Shown piece after piece: positions 1-10,908 of a DNA stretch of 64,000 bases. The translations under genes were made by a program, and so were the position numbers. The notes under the pieces are model-generated. The model saw only the letters and a list, made by a program, of their open reading frames with translations. It was not told where the DNA came from and did no database searches. The stretch is from assembly GCA_964059195.1 (NCBI GenBank), contig CAXKWD010000005.1, positions 90,843,882 to 90,907,881 of the forward strand, read 5' to 3'. Each line of letters starts with the position of its first letter. The first letter of the stretch is position 1. This DNA comes from Ectobius pallidus (lineage: Eukaryota; Arthropoda; Insecta; Blattodea; Ectobiidae).

Positions 1-321
1 AAAAATGAAAATCAGTTATCTTGACAACATAGCCTATTGTTTTACTGTGATCTTATAAGGCCTTGGAAATTAAAATACAGGTAGCTATGACAAAAAACAC
101 TATTGTTTTACATGCGCCTATCCAACTAGACCGTTAAAATGACCCAGGTGCCGAGATGGTAGACCTTTCTTCTTCCGTAAGCCCTGCTTAATGAATAAAT
201 CTGGAGCTAACTTGGAAATCAATTTAAAAAAAAAAACATATTCTGCAGATCATAATTGCAGTCATAACTGATTAAACAAAAACATACTGGCACTTTTTTA
301 CATCAGTTTACCTGATTTTAT
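1..321 (+). repeat. Copy A of a ~310-bp direct repeat (window edge)
   Basis: This stretch matches 1195-1676 in order and orientation, from the block around 'cagttatc..gacaacatag' to 'catcagtttacctgatttta'. Copy A lacks about 158 bp that copy B carries between 'gatggta' and 'gaccttt'; the joint shares a short 'ta' microhomology, so a deletion in A or an insertion in B fits. The repeat runs off the left edge, so its true start is unseen. No coding potential was recognised. Confidence 0.8.
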
Positions 322-411
322 TAAGTGCCAGTATGGTACTTTATGAGATTGTGTGGGGGACGAAAAAATGTCTGTCCGTCTGTCTGTCTGTCCGTCTGTC
401 CGTGCGTCTGT

Positions 412-1170
412 ACGCACCATAACTCAAGTACGCTTTTTCGTATTTTCATGAAACTTGGTATAAACATTCATAATGTCGATGGGAAGAACCCTATTGTTAT
501 TGGACCAAATCGGTTCACCGGTACCGGAGTAATGCCCAATTTAGTGCCTATTTTAATAGTATTATATTAGAAAGGCACCATAACTGAAATACGCTGTATC
601 GGATTTTCATGAAACTTCGTATACGCATTTATGACGTCCAAGAGAAGTATCCTATTGAATTTGAACCTAATCTGTTGACCGGTACCGGAGTAAAACCCAA
701 CTTAGTGTCTATTTTAAAGGCACAATAACTCAAATACGCTTTATCGGATTTTTATGAAACTTGTTATATTCATTTATAATGTCCATGGAAAGATTTCTAT
801 TCATATTCGACCAAATCGGTAGGCCGGTAGCGGAATTATGCCCAATTTAGTGCCTTTTATGTTAATATACAAGAAGTCGCGACAACTCAAATATGCTTTA
901 TTGGATTTTCATGAAACTTTGTATAACCATTTATAATGCACATGAGAAGATGTCTACTGATTTTGGACCAAATCGGTAGACCGGTACCCGAGTCTTACCC
1001 AATTTAGTGTCTATTTTAAAGACGCGGTAACTCAAACATGCTTTACCGGATTTTCATGAAACTTGGTGTACACATTTATAATGTCCATGGGAAAATGTCT
1101 ATTGATATTGGATAAAATCGGTTCAACGGTTTCGGAGTAATTCCCAATTTAGTGCCTATTTTATGTAAAT
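412..1170 (+). repeat. Five diverged ~150-bp tandem units
   Basis: Units start near 414, 573, 719, 876 and 1021. Each begins with a form of 'ataactcaaatacgcttta', continues with 'ttttcatgaaactt', then 'aatgtccatgg' and ends with 'accggtaccggagtaa' followed by 'cccaatttagtg'. A (GTCT/GTCC)n run at 370-408 precedes the first unit. A single related unit lies at about 46070-46260 on the minus strand, so this is a dispersed family that has expanded locally. Frames across it are not conserved between units, so it is treated as non-coding. Confidence 0.85.
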
Positions 1171-1194
1171 ATACGTATTCGAAAGAATTTATGA

Positions 1195-1676
1195 AAGTCA
1201 AATCAGTTATCATGACAACATAGTCAATTGTTTTACTGTGATCTTATAAGGATTTGGAGATTAAATGCAGTTGGCTATGGCACATAACATTATTGCTTTA
1301 CATACGCTTATCCAACTAGACTGTTAATCTGACCGAAGTGCACAAGATGGTAACGTCTTGGACTCACATTCAGCAGTTCAATGGTTCAAATCCCGAGCCG
1401 ACAAATTTGACTTTTAAATTTTTTTTATTTTTATGTGAGTGTGCGATTGTCAAGATATCACAAATCTGTACAGTACAGCTGATGCTGGACGATTTTAATC
1501 TGATTTTTTTAAAAACTAGACCTTTGTTCTTCCGTAAGCCCTGCTTAATGAATAAATCTGGAGCTTAACTTTGAAATCAATTAAAAAAATACATATTGCG
1601 CATATCATAATTGCAATGATAACTGATTAAACAAAAACATACTGGCACTTTTTTACATCAGTTTACCTGATTTTAT
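1195..1676 (+). repeat. Copy B of the ~310-bp direct repeat
   Basis: Same order of blocks as 1-321. The extra segment at about 1350-1508 contains 'atggttcaaatcccgagcc', which resembles a Pol III B box, so copy B may have captured part of a tRNA-derived SINE. Copies A and B bracket the tandem array at 412-1170, forming a composite unit. Confidence 0.8.
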
Positions 1677-2600
1677 TTTTTCCAGAATGGTGAGATCAGC
1701 AATATACTGTATGTACAACAGTACAACAAATATCTCCTATAGGTCCTAGTTGTCGTCATGAGATACTTAGGGATTGATGAGATCAACAATACATCTCCTA
1801 CGATATAAACTTTTTGAGATGTCTTCATGGAATGTAGAAGAATTTTTGAAACGTCTTAATGAAATTAAGATAGACAGCTTTTCAGTCTTGTATCAATGAA
1901 GAGAGTTGTATTAAATTCTTTAGAGGAAAATTTGCCCTGGGGGGAAATCGAACCCCGCATTTCAGCTTTGAACAGTTCAATTCCCGCACAAGACAAAATT
2001 TCCTCTAAGAGTTTATGAAATGTGTTACTGATCGGTGGGACAAACAAGAAACAATATACTGCAATGTGTCTTGTAGACAACAATAAATAATTAAATAAAA
2101 ATATAAATAATACATCATGTGTACACTGAAGCACAATTCAGGTCCAATTTTAGTGTCTGTTTGAGTTATACGGGTGATCATAAAACTATCATCACATTTT
2201 AAATATAAATTTAGCAATTTATGGTATTTTAAAAAGATGTTAACGAATTAAGCCATAGTTTTTCTGGGAGATGTAAGGAGCCCGGATGTGGTAGATGGAA
2301 TTTAATTTTAAAATTACAGCCTAACAAATAATTCAACGCGTGAATCCCGTAAATTCGTTTCTTCCGCACGTAACACATGTTTTACATGTTTCTTCTAATA
2401 GACCCTATTATCATAACTTAATTTCCATAAAACATGAATTTGAGATCGTTACAACCCTTCCATTCAATTCAGTGAACACACATGTAGTTACTGAAGGCAT
2501 TTATGTTTACTTATGCATGCTTATTTTCGGGATATTGGATAATGATTAAAGCAACAATAACGTTTTTGTATTTATCCTATTCTACTTTTCCTATTCTTCC
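1677..2600. other. Unassigned non-coding stretch
   Basis: No coding region or family could be recognised. Around 1930-2010 a short segment has a tRNA-like 'gaaatcgaacccc' block on the minus strand, but no cloverleaf could be folded by eye. Confidence 0.4.
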
Positions 2601-2603
2601 TTT

Positions 2604-2635
<32 letters not shown>

Positions 2636-2692
2636 CTCCTCCTCCTCCTTCTCCTCCTCCTCCTCCTCCTCCTCCTTCACCTTCTCTTCTCC
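2600..2692 (+). repeat. CTT/CCT pyrimidine microsatellite
   Basis: Uninterrupted pyrimidine tract of CTT repeats grading into CCT repeats. The long Leu/Pro frame over it is an artefact of the repeat. Confidence 0.95.
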
Positions 2693-2745
2693 TCTACTTT
2701 CTATTCTTAGGCCTATTCCTTAATTAAATTCAACTGTTTCTTATA

Positions 2746-2824
2746 CAGGGTGATTCAAAGGAAAAGGTAACCGAAATACTTTAGTAAACATTTAATTCTG
2801 TTACCTTTATTATGAATCATTCTG
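2746..2824. mobile_element. 79-bp fold-back MITE with TA target
   Basis: The ends form inverted repeats: left 'CAGGGTGATTCA' running on to 'AAAGGTAAC', and the right end as reverse complement 'CAGAATGATTCA' running on to 'AAAGGTAAC'. TA lies directly outside both ends (2744-2745 and 2825-2826), as expected for Tc1/mariner-type insertion. The arms nearly meet, leaving about 25 bp of loop. It has no coding capacity. Confidence 0.65.
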
Positions 2825-2851
2825 TAGTTCTAAGTTAGGCTATATAATGTT

Positions 2852-2854
<3 letters not shown>

Positions 2855-2887
<33 letters not shown>
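2855..2887. repeat. (AT)n microsatellite
   Basis: About 16 consecutive AT dinucleotides. Confidence 0.95.
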
Positions 2888-2891
<4 letters not shown>

Positions 2892-4589
2892 TTACAGCAA
2901 GCGCTTATGTGGAACAGATTGGCCACAAAACTACCAGTGCTACCTCATCCTCATGGTAAATTTTGTAACAGTAGGCCATCAACTTAATAATTTCGAAAGT
3001 GTTTCTGGAAGCTTCGCATACTATAGTTATTAAATAAACCAAGGACTTTTGAAAAAAAAATTGTCATTGGTAATGTGACGAGTATTTTAAATAACCGCTA
3101 ATTAAAAAGCAATTACTCTGAGGGCATTTACCTGGAGATTTAAATGTACGGGTTGCATCTATAACGACTACTTTGCGAATAAAAATAGAAGAAATGATAA
3201 AATTAATATCAATTTTGTAATTTATTTATTTCAACGGCCTACAATTGAAATTCATTCAAGAATATAATTGAAATGCATTATTCTTATAGTATTCAGCACC
3301 ATCTAATAATAAGAACCATCATGCGTATATTTATGTTATTAACGCACAGCCAATGCCACCTATTAACAAGACAATATTCAATTGTCAGATTAATTGCCAT
3401 AGCAACCGGAGAAAGAAAGAGCTCTATGCGGGGTTCTTTTGGGGGGAGGGGGGCAGGAAACTCTAATCTGAAGTCTTTTTTTCCCCGGGCATCGCACTTT
3501 AATCGTGAAATGTGCTTAGAAACAGTGATTTTAGTTTTTAAATTATCATTGTTTATGCATGATTTGGGTTAATGTTCATGAGTCTGTGATACGTTTTATT
3601 CGTTTCATTTCGAATCTTTATGTCCATACAGAAGCACAAGATTCGTTCTATTCGTTAAATTTGTATATTTGTTATGGAAAAACAATAATACAATAATATC
3701 ATTAATGTAATTTACGTAAAAACGCTATATGTGATAATAAATTTAGTATTATAATTATTTTTCTGTTAAGTGAATTATTTAAATAAAACATCTAGCAGTT
3801 GAGTAAGAAATCGCGGGCGAAGTTGTAGGCACCTGCTTGTAGGCCTATATTGGTAACTTCTATTCCTAAATTCATTGAATGCCAATAAGAATAATACATT
3901 TAATAGAATTAAATTATATACGAATCATGTTTAAAGGAAAAATTATCGTAGATGATTTTTTTTTTTAATTTCCAATCTTCAAATTTTTCAATGTGAAATT
4001 CGTACCGAAGTGTTCTTTTACAAATTTGTTTCTAAGATTTTAAATACTTACATTTAATACCTATTATTCTCATAAAAATAATATTAAGATATTATTGCTG
4101 TAGTAAAATTATTGTTAAAATACCTGCACTGCAAGAGGAATATTTATTTTAAATAATTATAATTTAAAAGAAATCTTTTTTTTTCTTTATTACGTTAAAA
4201 TATGATTCCTAAACAGAAGAGCCTTGTAAAAGTTAATGGAATGGTCTTTTAAATCGTGGAAGGAATGATTTTAACAGTAAAAAAATAGTTTTGATAAAAT
4301 GGGCAAGAAACTCAATATTTTTTGAAATTTTGAATACACCCTTAAAAATCGTTTTGTTCTATAACTTGGATTCTTTTACAGATATCTTAACGATTCTTTC
4401 ATAAATATAGGCTAAATCCAAAAATTCATTTATAGTACTGACACAACGAAATTTAAAAATAGAACTTTTTCAGCGTTGAACATTTTTATAATCCCTGAAA
4501 AACGCTGCAATCAATAATACGAAGGCTGCCGTCTGGAAACATAACCAAACCTAGACAGAATTTCTATGCGCTGTTAAATATTGAAATAT
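2888..4589. other. A+T-rich unassigned stretch with a Helitron-like end
   Basis: No gene was recognised. At 3809-3839 'atcgcgggcgaag' followed by 'aggcacctgct' resembles the 3' hairpin-plus-CT end of the Helitrons at 22145-24110, but the stem is degraded and no 5' end was found, so it is probably a relic. Confidence 0.45.
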
Positions 4590-5185
4590 ACATCATTACA
4601 TGCATTCATGCTCCATCAAATGATCAAATAAATATTCCCAATGAAGGGGAAAAAACACTATGAATAGGCCTATGCACTATCAAAATTCCAAACATACATT
4701 TTAATCTCGGGACAGATCATGTAGGAGAGATTTGAAAAGACCACGTGATATTGAAATCTCCTGGTTATTGTGCTCTTCTAAGAAATTTAGAGTTGTACAT
4801 ATGAGTTGGGGGTTGGGAATTACATTGTGACAGTGCTAAGAATTTTCAGGTTTTTTCTTGGGGTATTAGCTTACAAGTTAAAAAAGCAGAACTCTAAGGT
4901 AACATTTATGAAATTCAGTGTTATGCAATTTAATATGAAATATGCACTGAAACTATAAAACTCAATGTTTCATGCAAGAAAAAAATTCGTAATATGCTTT
5001 ATTGAACCTATAACCTTTACAAAGGCAATGTGCAAGAAATTGTCCATAAAACGACCAAAACATGCAAATATATACGGGAAAAGCATACTTATTTGGAATC
5101 AGTAAGCTATGAAATGGGTATTTAGTAAGTTTGGGAACTGTAACAACTTATATAAAAACATGAATTTGCATGGAAATGGTATCTT
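4590..5185. mobile_element. Degenerate relative of the hAT element at 12313-13282
   Basis: Shares with the 12.3-kb element an opening region rich in 'catgcattcatgc' and 'atgcactatcaaa', and a closing region ending 'aaacatgaatttgcatgga'. The terminal CCGGG blocks and a target duplication are not visible, so it is an old or truncated copy. No transposase frame is present. Confidence 0.6.
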
Positions 5186-5846
5186 TATTAATTAACATAG
5201 CTGCTATGATAAACATAAAACAATTCCTTATGTATTGTTGTTGAGCACGATAGTACACATATTTCTGAAACAGGTTGTAGAAGGGGAGAAGCAAATTGAC
5301 TGGATCCAGCAAACTCTTGAATGGAAGTTGTTTTGTTCTTATTCCAGCTATCATGGGATATAATGAGTGGGTTAGGAGTTGCAGGCAGACTTAATAATTA
5401 CTACTTTGGGTACCGTATCCCTCCTGTAGGCCTGGTAATCGGGAGGTCCTTACTTCACGCCCCCCTTTCATATACCTGTTATCTTATCAGTAACCATAGT
5501 ATTGACAGCTGCATTGATGGATTGCTACACCATCTGACTTGGTCCATGGGAATGGGATGGAAATGTTTCCTCCGTGGAAAACATAGAGGTCGCACGGATC
5601 TCACCCCCTCCAAGCTGACACGATGAAATCTACTTCCATATGTTCCCTTCTGGTTGGTTTCCAAGGACTCAGCACATAGTTAATGTTCATATTTTAACTT
5701 ATATTTGAAGTGAAATATGACTGAAATAGCGACTTGGAGACCATAACAAATAAAGTACTTTAAAATATCAGTTGAATTTCCTCAGTGAATATGCTAGCTG
5801 TGGTGAGTAATATGGAAAGTTCATGTTGGGTTCTATAAATCCCCAT
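5186..5846. other. Unassigned stretch
   Basis: A 101-codon frame at 5321-5626 has no recognisable domain and is overlapped by a minus-strand frame. I see no support for a gene. Confidence 0.4.
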
Positions 5847-5854
5847 ATATATAT

Positions 5855-6503
5855 TAGGGATGGGTCTTCGATATTTTCGATACCTCTATATTCTCGATAC
5901 TTGCATGGTATCGGCATGGAGAGATACTTCAGAAAACTCGCTCGGTATTTTTCGATACTTTGGTACTTTGGTAATTCTGCAATTTAAGGAAAAGCGGAAT
6001 CTCTATCTGCTTTTAGTAGTCTACTAAATATAGTAAATACTTCTATTCCTCCTTGAAATGGAGAAAACCACTCTGTGACTTTTGTCTAGTCATAAATAAA
6101 GACTTTCCGACTTTTAAAATCCAAACAGAAGAGATTCTTACTTGTTTAATTTCCTGTCAAACGTTTCAATAACAACCAAGCAAGCTGACTGTCCAAACCC
6201 CATTCTAATTTTTGAACAAAAACTTGTCAGTAGACTGTTTCAAAAACTAATTTTAGTTTTAATGTAGCATTTAAAAATAAATATAAGCTACTGATTATAT
6301 TAACTTTTGTCTCATTAAATATGCACACTTAATTAATTTAGTTGGTATTACACAGTTCTCTCAACTTTTCATTTTTAATGTACGGTACCTGTTTATTGAA
6401 ACTGGAAATCTTGACGGTATCTAGTATCGAAGTATCGAGTATCGAGGAAAAAGTCATGTATCGGTATCGAGTATCGAGAAAAGCTCGTATCAACCCATCC
6501 CTA
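5855..6503. mobile_element. 649-bp non-autonomous hAT element
   Basis: Terminal inverted repeat TAGGGATGGGT at both ends. Flanking octamers ATATATAT (5847-5854) and ATTTATAT (6504-6511) match at 7 of 8 positions, the expected hAT target duplication length. Both subterminal regions carry many TATCGA/TCGATA motifs (for example 5870-5970 and 6418-6480), arranged so the two ends could pair; these may be transposase binding sites. No transposase frame is present. Confidence 0.8.
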
Positions 6504-6774
6504 ATTTATATGTTGGCACGATATAACTTGAAATATACGTTACTGAGTAATTTATTAAATGGCAAAATTTCCTTTTATTAAATGGCAAAATTATCTTTTA
6601 TTAAAGTTGGGACCACGATAATCCTCAAAGAGAACTGAAGATGTTAAGAATATAGCCTATAAGAATATAAGAATATATACACGTCTGAGATTCATCGCAG
6701 AAGAACAAAACTTCTGACTTATAGGCTAAACATGAGATTATTCTAAAGATTGTTATATCATTGTTTTTAATGTG

Positions 6775-7523
6775 TTTATACGGTATATGTGTGAAATGCA
6801 GAAAGTCTTTTAGATGCCTGCAGGAATGTTGGATTGGAAATTAATGCAGAAAAAAACTAATTATATGGTCACAAAACGTCAAAGTAATGCGTTACAAAAC
6901 AACAGAATAGCCGGTAAATCGTTCGAACAAGAGGAGAAATTCAAATATCTGGGAGCAATAACTACAGAAACAAATATTAAGGTAGAAGTTAAGTGTCGAC
7001 TAAAATCAGGCAATGCTTGTTTTAATGCAGTTCAGAAAATCTTATCTTCTAGTATTCTGTCCAGAAATCTAAAACTAAAGATATATAAGACTATTATCCT
7101 GCCGGTTGTATTATATGGATGTGAGACATGGTCGCTTAATCTTCGGAGAAAACATAATCTGAGAGTGTTCGAAAACAGGGTGATTAGGAAAATATTTGGG
7201 CCTAAGAGAGATGAAAATGGGGACTGGAGAAATCTGCACAACGATGAGTTTCATAACCTGTAGTCTTCACCGGATATAGTAAGGGTAATTAAATCAATGA
7301 GGATGAAATGGGCTGGACATGTTGCACGCATGGGGAGGAAAGACATATCTCGAAAGTATTAAAGGGAAAAACCATTTCGAAGACCTAGACGAAGGTGGGA
7401 GGACAATATTAGGATAGATTTACGGGAAGTAGGATTTGCGACGGATGGTTGGATGGAGTTAGCGCAGAATAGGGTTGAATGGCGGGCTCAGGTAGGCGTG
7501 GCAATGAACCTTCGGGTCCCATA
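6775..7523 (+). pseudogene. RTE-type LINE, 3' end of reverse transcriptase ORF (dead)
   Basis: Translation gives the conserved tail of an insect LINE protein: a 'FKYLGAITTE' block, 'LPVVLYGCETWSL', 'VFENRVIRKIFGPKRDE', then after a stop at 7261 'MKWAGHVARMG', 'PRRRWEDNIR' and the terminal 'MNLRVP'. The arrangement is familiar from RTE-type elements in many insect genomes. A frameshift near 6850 and stops near 7261 and 7360 disable it. The polymerase catalytic part is absent, so this is a 5'-truncated insertion. Family name is from memory of the motifs, not a search. Confidence 0.8.
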
Positions 7524-7548
7524 ACATACTCCTTTATGGATACATTTA

Positions 7549-7812
7549 AGTATTCATGAACCACAGATTATTATCTCTGTTGTACATTACATGAGAATAT
7601 TATAGGAGAAAAATTCCTCCGACACTGGGACATGAACCCAGGACCTTTGGCAATTCGCGCCAATGCTCTACCAACTGAGCTAAGCCGGAGTTCAATTCAC
7701 AGCGCCAGATGGAACCTTCCTCCTATGATTGAATGATGTTGGCGCGAATAGCCAAAGGTCCTGGGTTCAAGTCCCAGTGTCGGAGGAATTTTTCTCCTAT
7801 AATATTCTCATA
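7549..7812. mobile_element. tRNA-bearing inverted-repeat element, copy 1 (right arm shortened)
   Basis: The left arm contains a tRNA-like cloverleaf on the minus strand (7617-7689). The right arm holds only its 3' half on the plus strand (from about 7741), including the B-box region, and ends in the mirror image of the left terminus ('atgagaatattatagg' / 'cctataatattctcat'). It is clearly related to the fuller copy at 34343-34744, sharing about 40 bp of sequence left of the arm. The missing part of the right arm is probably a deletion. Confidence 0.8.
7617..7689 (-). other. tRNA-like cloverleaf in left arm of copy 1
   Basis: On the minus strand the sequence folds as: 7-bp acceptor (one G.T and one T.T), T8 A9, a GCTC/GAGC D stem, a TTGGC/GCCAA anticodon stem with a 7-nt loop, and a CTGGG/CCCAG T stem with TTCAWGT-type loop. 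Position 33 is C rather than U and the nominal anticodon is GAA. It is tRNA-like and probably not a decoding tRNA gene. Confidence 0.6.
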
Positions 7813-8229
7813 TTCCTTTAGCTTGCTGAGGAATTATCTATTGCCATTGAGTAAGTAACTATATAGGCCTATGTGTGATATTTTATTTATGAATGCTGAA
7901 GAGCGAACTGGACTCTGACAAGCAAGTTAAGGTTATAAGGTTGTGTACTTTTTTTTTTATTAAGAATTTACTTTCATAGTGTACAGTTGGCATTAGCACC
8001 TATCAATATGAAAATCTCGTTTGATGAGGTGGCAATGCAGAACTAACCTCACACACGGGATCACGTGCCCTCAAGACATGACAGCACAGTACGCACACAT
8101 CTTTCCCATGAGCACTTCAGTGCAATACTGCTTCATACCTAATGCTCACTGTAACAACTACCCAAGTCATGCCTACAGAAGTTCTTTTTCACTGTGTACA
8201 TATTGAATTTGTAGTGAATAATTCCAGAT
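7813..8229. other. Unassigned stretch
   Basis: No coding region or repeat recognised. Confidence 0.4.
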
Positions 8230-8527
8230 ATCATCTGGCCGTCATTATCATCTTCATCACATCCTCGCCTTGTTTGGAGTGTGTGTGTGTGTGTGAATGG
8301 TGTGTCTCGTCCTATGTGTTCGAGTTGTCTCGGAGGTGGCCCCGGAATTGGGCTGATCACTCATCCGGGGAGGCAATTTATGTCCTTGTCTGGTCAATAA
8401 AGTATGTATGGTCCAAAGATAATTCATCTCCCGACAGGTTGCGGCCCTGTAAGGCCCGGGCGGCTTGGGTCGCTTAAATCCTAAAAGGGAGAGGTAAAAC
8501 TCAGATAAAGATAGAAAGAAAAAAAGA
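8230..8527 (+). mobile_element. GC-rich retroposon, copy 1
   Basis: Shares a long co-linear block with 32685-32970 (plus) and 60014-60203 (minus). Landmarks are 'tgtctcggaggtggc', 'ctgatcact', 'atccggggaggc' and 'gcttgggtcgcttaaat'. It ends in an AAAG-rich tail and is much more G+C-rich than its surroundings. A (GT)n run at 8280-8296 is internal. The variable 5' ends and shared 3' tail suggest target-primed retroposition (SINE or a LINE 3' end). Confidence 0.75.
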
Positions 8528-8528
8528 T

Positions 8529-8559
8529 TATTGTTATTATTATTATTATTATTATTAAA
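8529..8559. repeat. (TTA)n microsatellite
   Basis: Run of TTA/ATT triplets directly after the retroposon tail. Confidence 0.9.
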
Positions 8560-10160
8560 GGAGGCTCATAAGCTGAAAATTTCAAAATATAGTTTTATTA
8601 CAAAACTAAACTCCGTGACGCTACATCCCTGAAGGAACTAGGCCTACCACCCGACCGCTGCGTCATCTACCATAAGCAGACGGCAGGATTGGGGGCATGT
8701 GGTCAGCATGCCGACATCCACGGCCGTTAATGGTGGTTTTCTTGAACGGGAGTTTTTTTATGGTTGCAATTAATACGCTTTTCTTTAGTCTACACGATTC
8801 TAAATATTCAGGTAACATTTTCGTTCGTTAGTGTACTTTCTTCTTAGGATTCTTTTACAAGAGGAGATATAAGTAGAAGTACTTTTAGACCGTTTATCCC
8901 AAAATATGTTTTTCAATATGGAACATAAAATATATCATTAATAATTTGTCTGGCAAACGTCTAACTCGATTGATTAGTTATTTTGCACATATATTTGTTC
9001 GACTTTCAATAAGCATATAGTTTAAGTTCTTTTTCATAGGAATAAACCTTTCGAAAATTGGAGATTACCCTTGAAAAATATATATATTTTTTTTTTTTGC
9101 CTAAATCTTGAATTTGTTACTCGCGATAATTAGATATATCTAATTGTGACGAAATAAGCATAGAAAAACAATATTTAATGACTGAGTTTTCAGTGAAAGG
9201 GTTAACAGAGTTGTATTTATGCCAATACTGCACGCACATGCTTTGTTATTTTGGCGTGGGAGCTAGCAAGCAGCGCGTCGGTCCATGCACAGTGATGCTG
9301 CAATGCAAACAACTGCAATGTTGCCCCGGGCAACCAAACCACTGCCACATGTGACGTCACCATTCACAAGCTTGAATCTCGCAACTGTCTTTTGGGCCTG
9401 TCACAAAAGCCAAATTTTATAGCTAAGGAACGAATTTCAAGCGTTTATGAGTGAAAGCAAACGGACTGTTAACGGATGAAAAAGATAACTCTGCTAGGTC
9501 CCACACTGCTGACTCCAAGGCCGTTAAGTATATTTAAAACAGTCGTCTATACGGATAACTTTTATATCATTTCGAAAATAAAAGATAATAATTATAAATA
9601 CGGTCTTTATTTTGGTATTACTCTTTAAATCATGTAGAAGAAACTAGCAGAAGAAACTAGCTTAAAAATTAAAGTTAAAATAAGACATAGTAGACCTAAT
9701 ATTAATATAATAAATTTGAAGCAAATATTAATTTTATTTTCCTCACAACTTGACGTATTTCTTTAAAAGGGAACATAAAATACGCTATAAGAATGTGTTA
9801 ACATTTTTTTGGGCGGCAATTGCCCAATCTTCTTGGACTCTACACAGAATATTTAATTAATTGTAGGCCTATATTAATTATTTTCTAGGAATACTAACCC
9901 TCAACCCCGATAGGATTCTTTTCTTAAGTAATTGGTAAGGCCCTACTTGGATTTTTATCTAGTTGCATATCCATTTAATAACTCTTTAGTCAAATATTTT
10001 ATAAATGCGTCTTTGGATTCCGTTGTGGAGCTTTGTTTATCTTCAATTTCTATTACATATTAACAATTATTAATGATATTTCAGTTTTTACAGATTTTTA
10101 AATAGACAATTTCAAAATTTTAAAATACATTGAAAACCATAGAACAGATAAACTAAAAAT
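8560..10160. other. Unassigned stretch
   Basis: No gene recognised. The part at 9230-9420 is less A+T-rich than its surroundings but contains no frame or signal I can name. Confidence 0.4.
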
Positions 10161-10908
10161 GTCACTTGATCCAAGATGTGTACGGAGCAAAAGTAAACAA
10201 CCTAATGTGAAAGTACAAAGCACAGTTCACAACAGTTCGTGTTCGAGGCTGTTTAGTCGATTACATTGAATAAAGTCAATTGAACCTTACTTTTAGATTA
10301 AGCGCCAAGGGTCCCGGGTTTGATTCCCGATGTGTTGTATAGCCTATATTTACAATCTGTTTCTTCTCGCCGCTGGACAAACTTTTTCCTCGCATGTTGG
10401 CGACGTAAGTTCTGAAGGCCCTGGCTCGCAATTTTCTTCTATGATATAAATTATTAGAGGTTATGCCTATTACTTTTACTTACAACATGTGGTATGTGGT
10501 ATACTTCATCGTACATTATTTAAATGAAAAGTACAATTAATTAATTAATTATGTTATAAAATATGTCATGTATTTAGTAACTTATGTCACTTGTTTTTCT
10601 TCATACGGTAATCAACAAGTTTGCTAAGGCAACGATAAAAACAAATGAAATCTTGTTTCATAAATATATGTTGTAAAATATGGAAGCCTATGATATAAAT
10701 ACGAAAGCAAACAACTCACTGAACAGAATTTATGTTTTCACAATTACATAAGATATGAATAATTATATGATGTGTGCGGAATGGACTGAGCTTGTCGCAC
10801 TATCGTGAAGTATGCGCTGGTGCGATTAACCAATGAAACGACAGGACACAGTTAGTCAAGGCAAGTCTGTTGTTTACTTCTTGTACACATCTTGGAACAA
10901 GTAGTGAC
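10161..10908. mobile_element. 748-bp terminal-inverted-repeat element
   Basis: The left end 'gtcacttgatccaagatgtg' followed by 'tac' and 'aagtaaacaac' is mirrored at 10870-10908 by 'gttgtttactt', 'gtacacatcttgg' and 'caagtagtgac'. This gives an imperfect inverted repeat of about 40 bp. The interior has no frame; at 10295-10335 it carries a tRNA-type B-box-like 'gggtttgattccc'. The target duplication is not clear, so the superfamily is unassigned. Confidence 0.6.

Noticed and set aside
2503..2727. Proline/leucine-rich small protein
   Set aside because: Frame created by the CTT/CCT microsatellite.
5321..5626. Host gene fragment of 101 codons
   Set aside because: No recognisable domain, overlapping frame on the other strand, no splice or promoter signal that I could support.
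9230..9420. Host gene promoter / CpG-island-like segment
   Set aside because: Slightly higher G+C and one 'tgacgtca' palindrome, but no adjacent gene or initiator context to support it.
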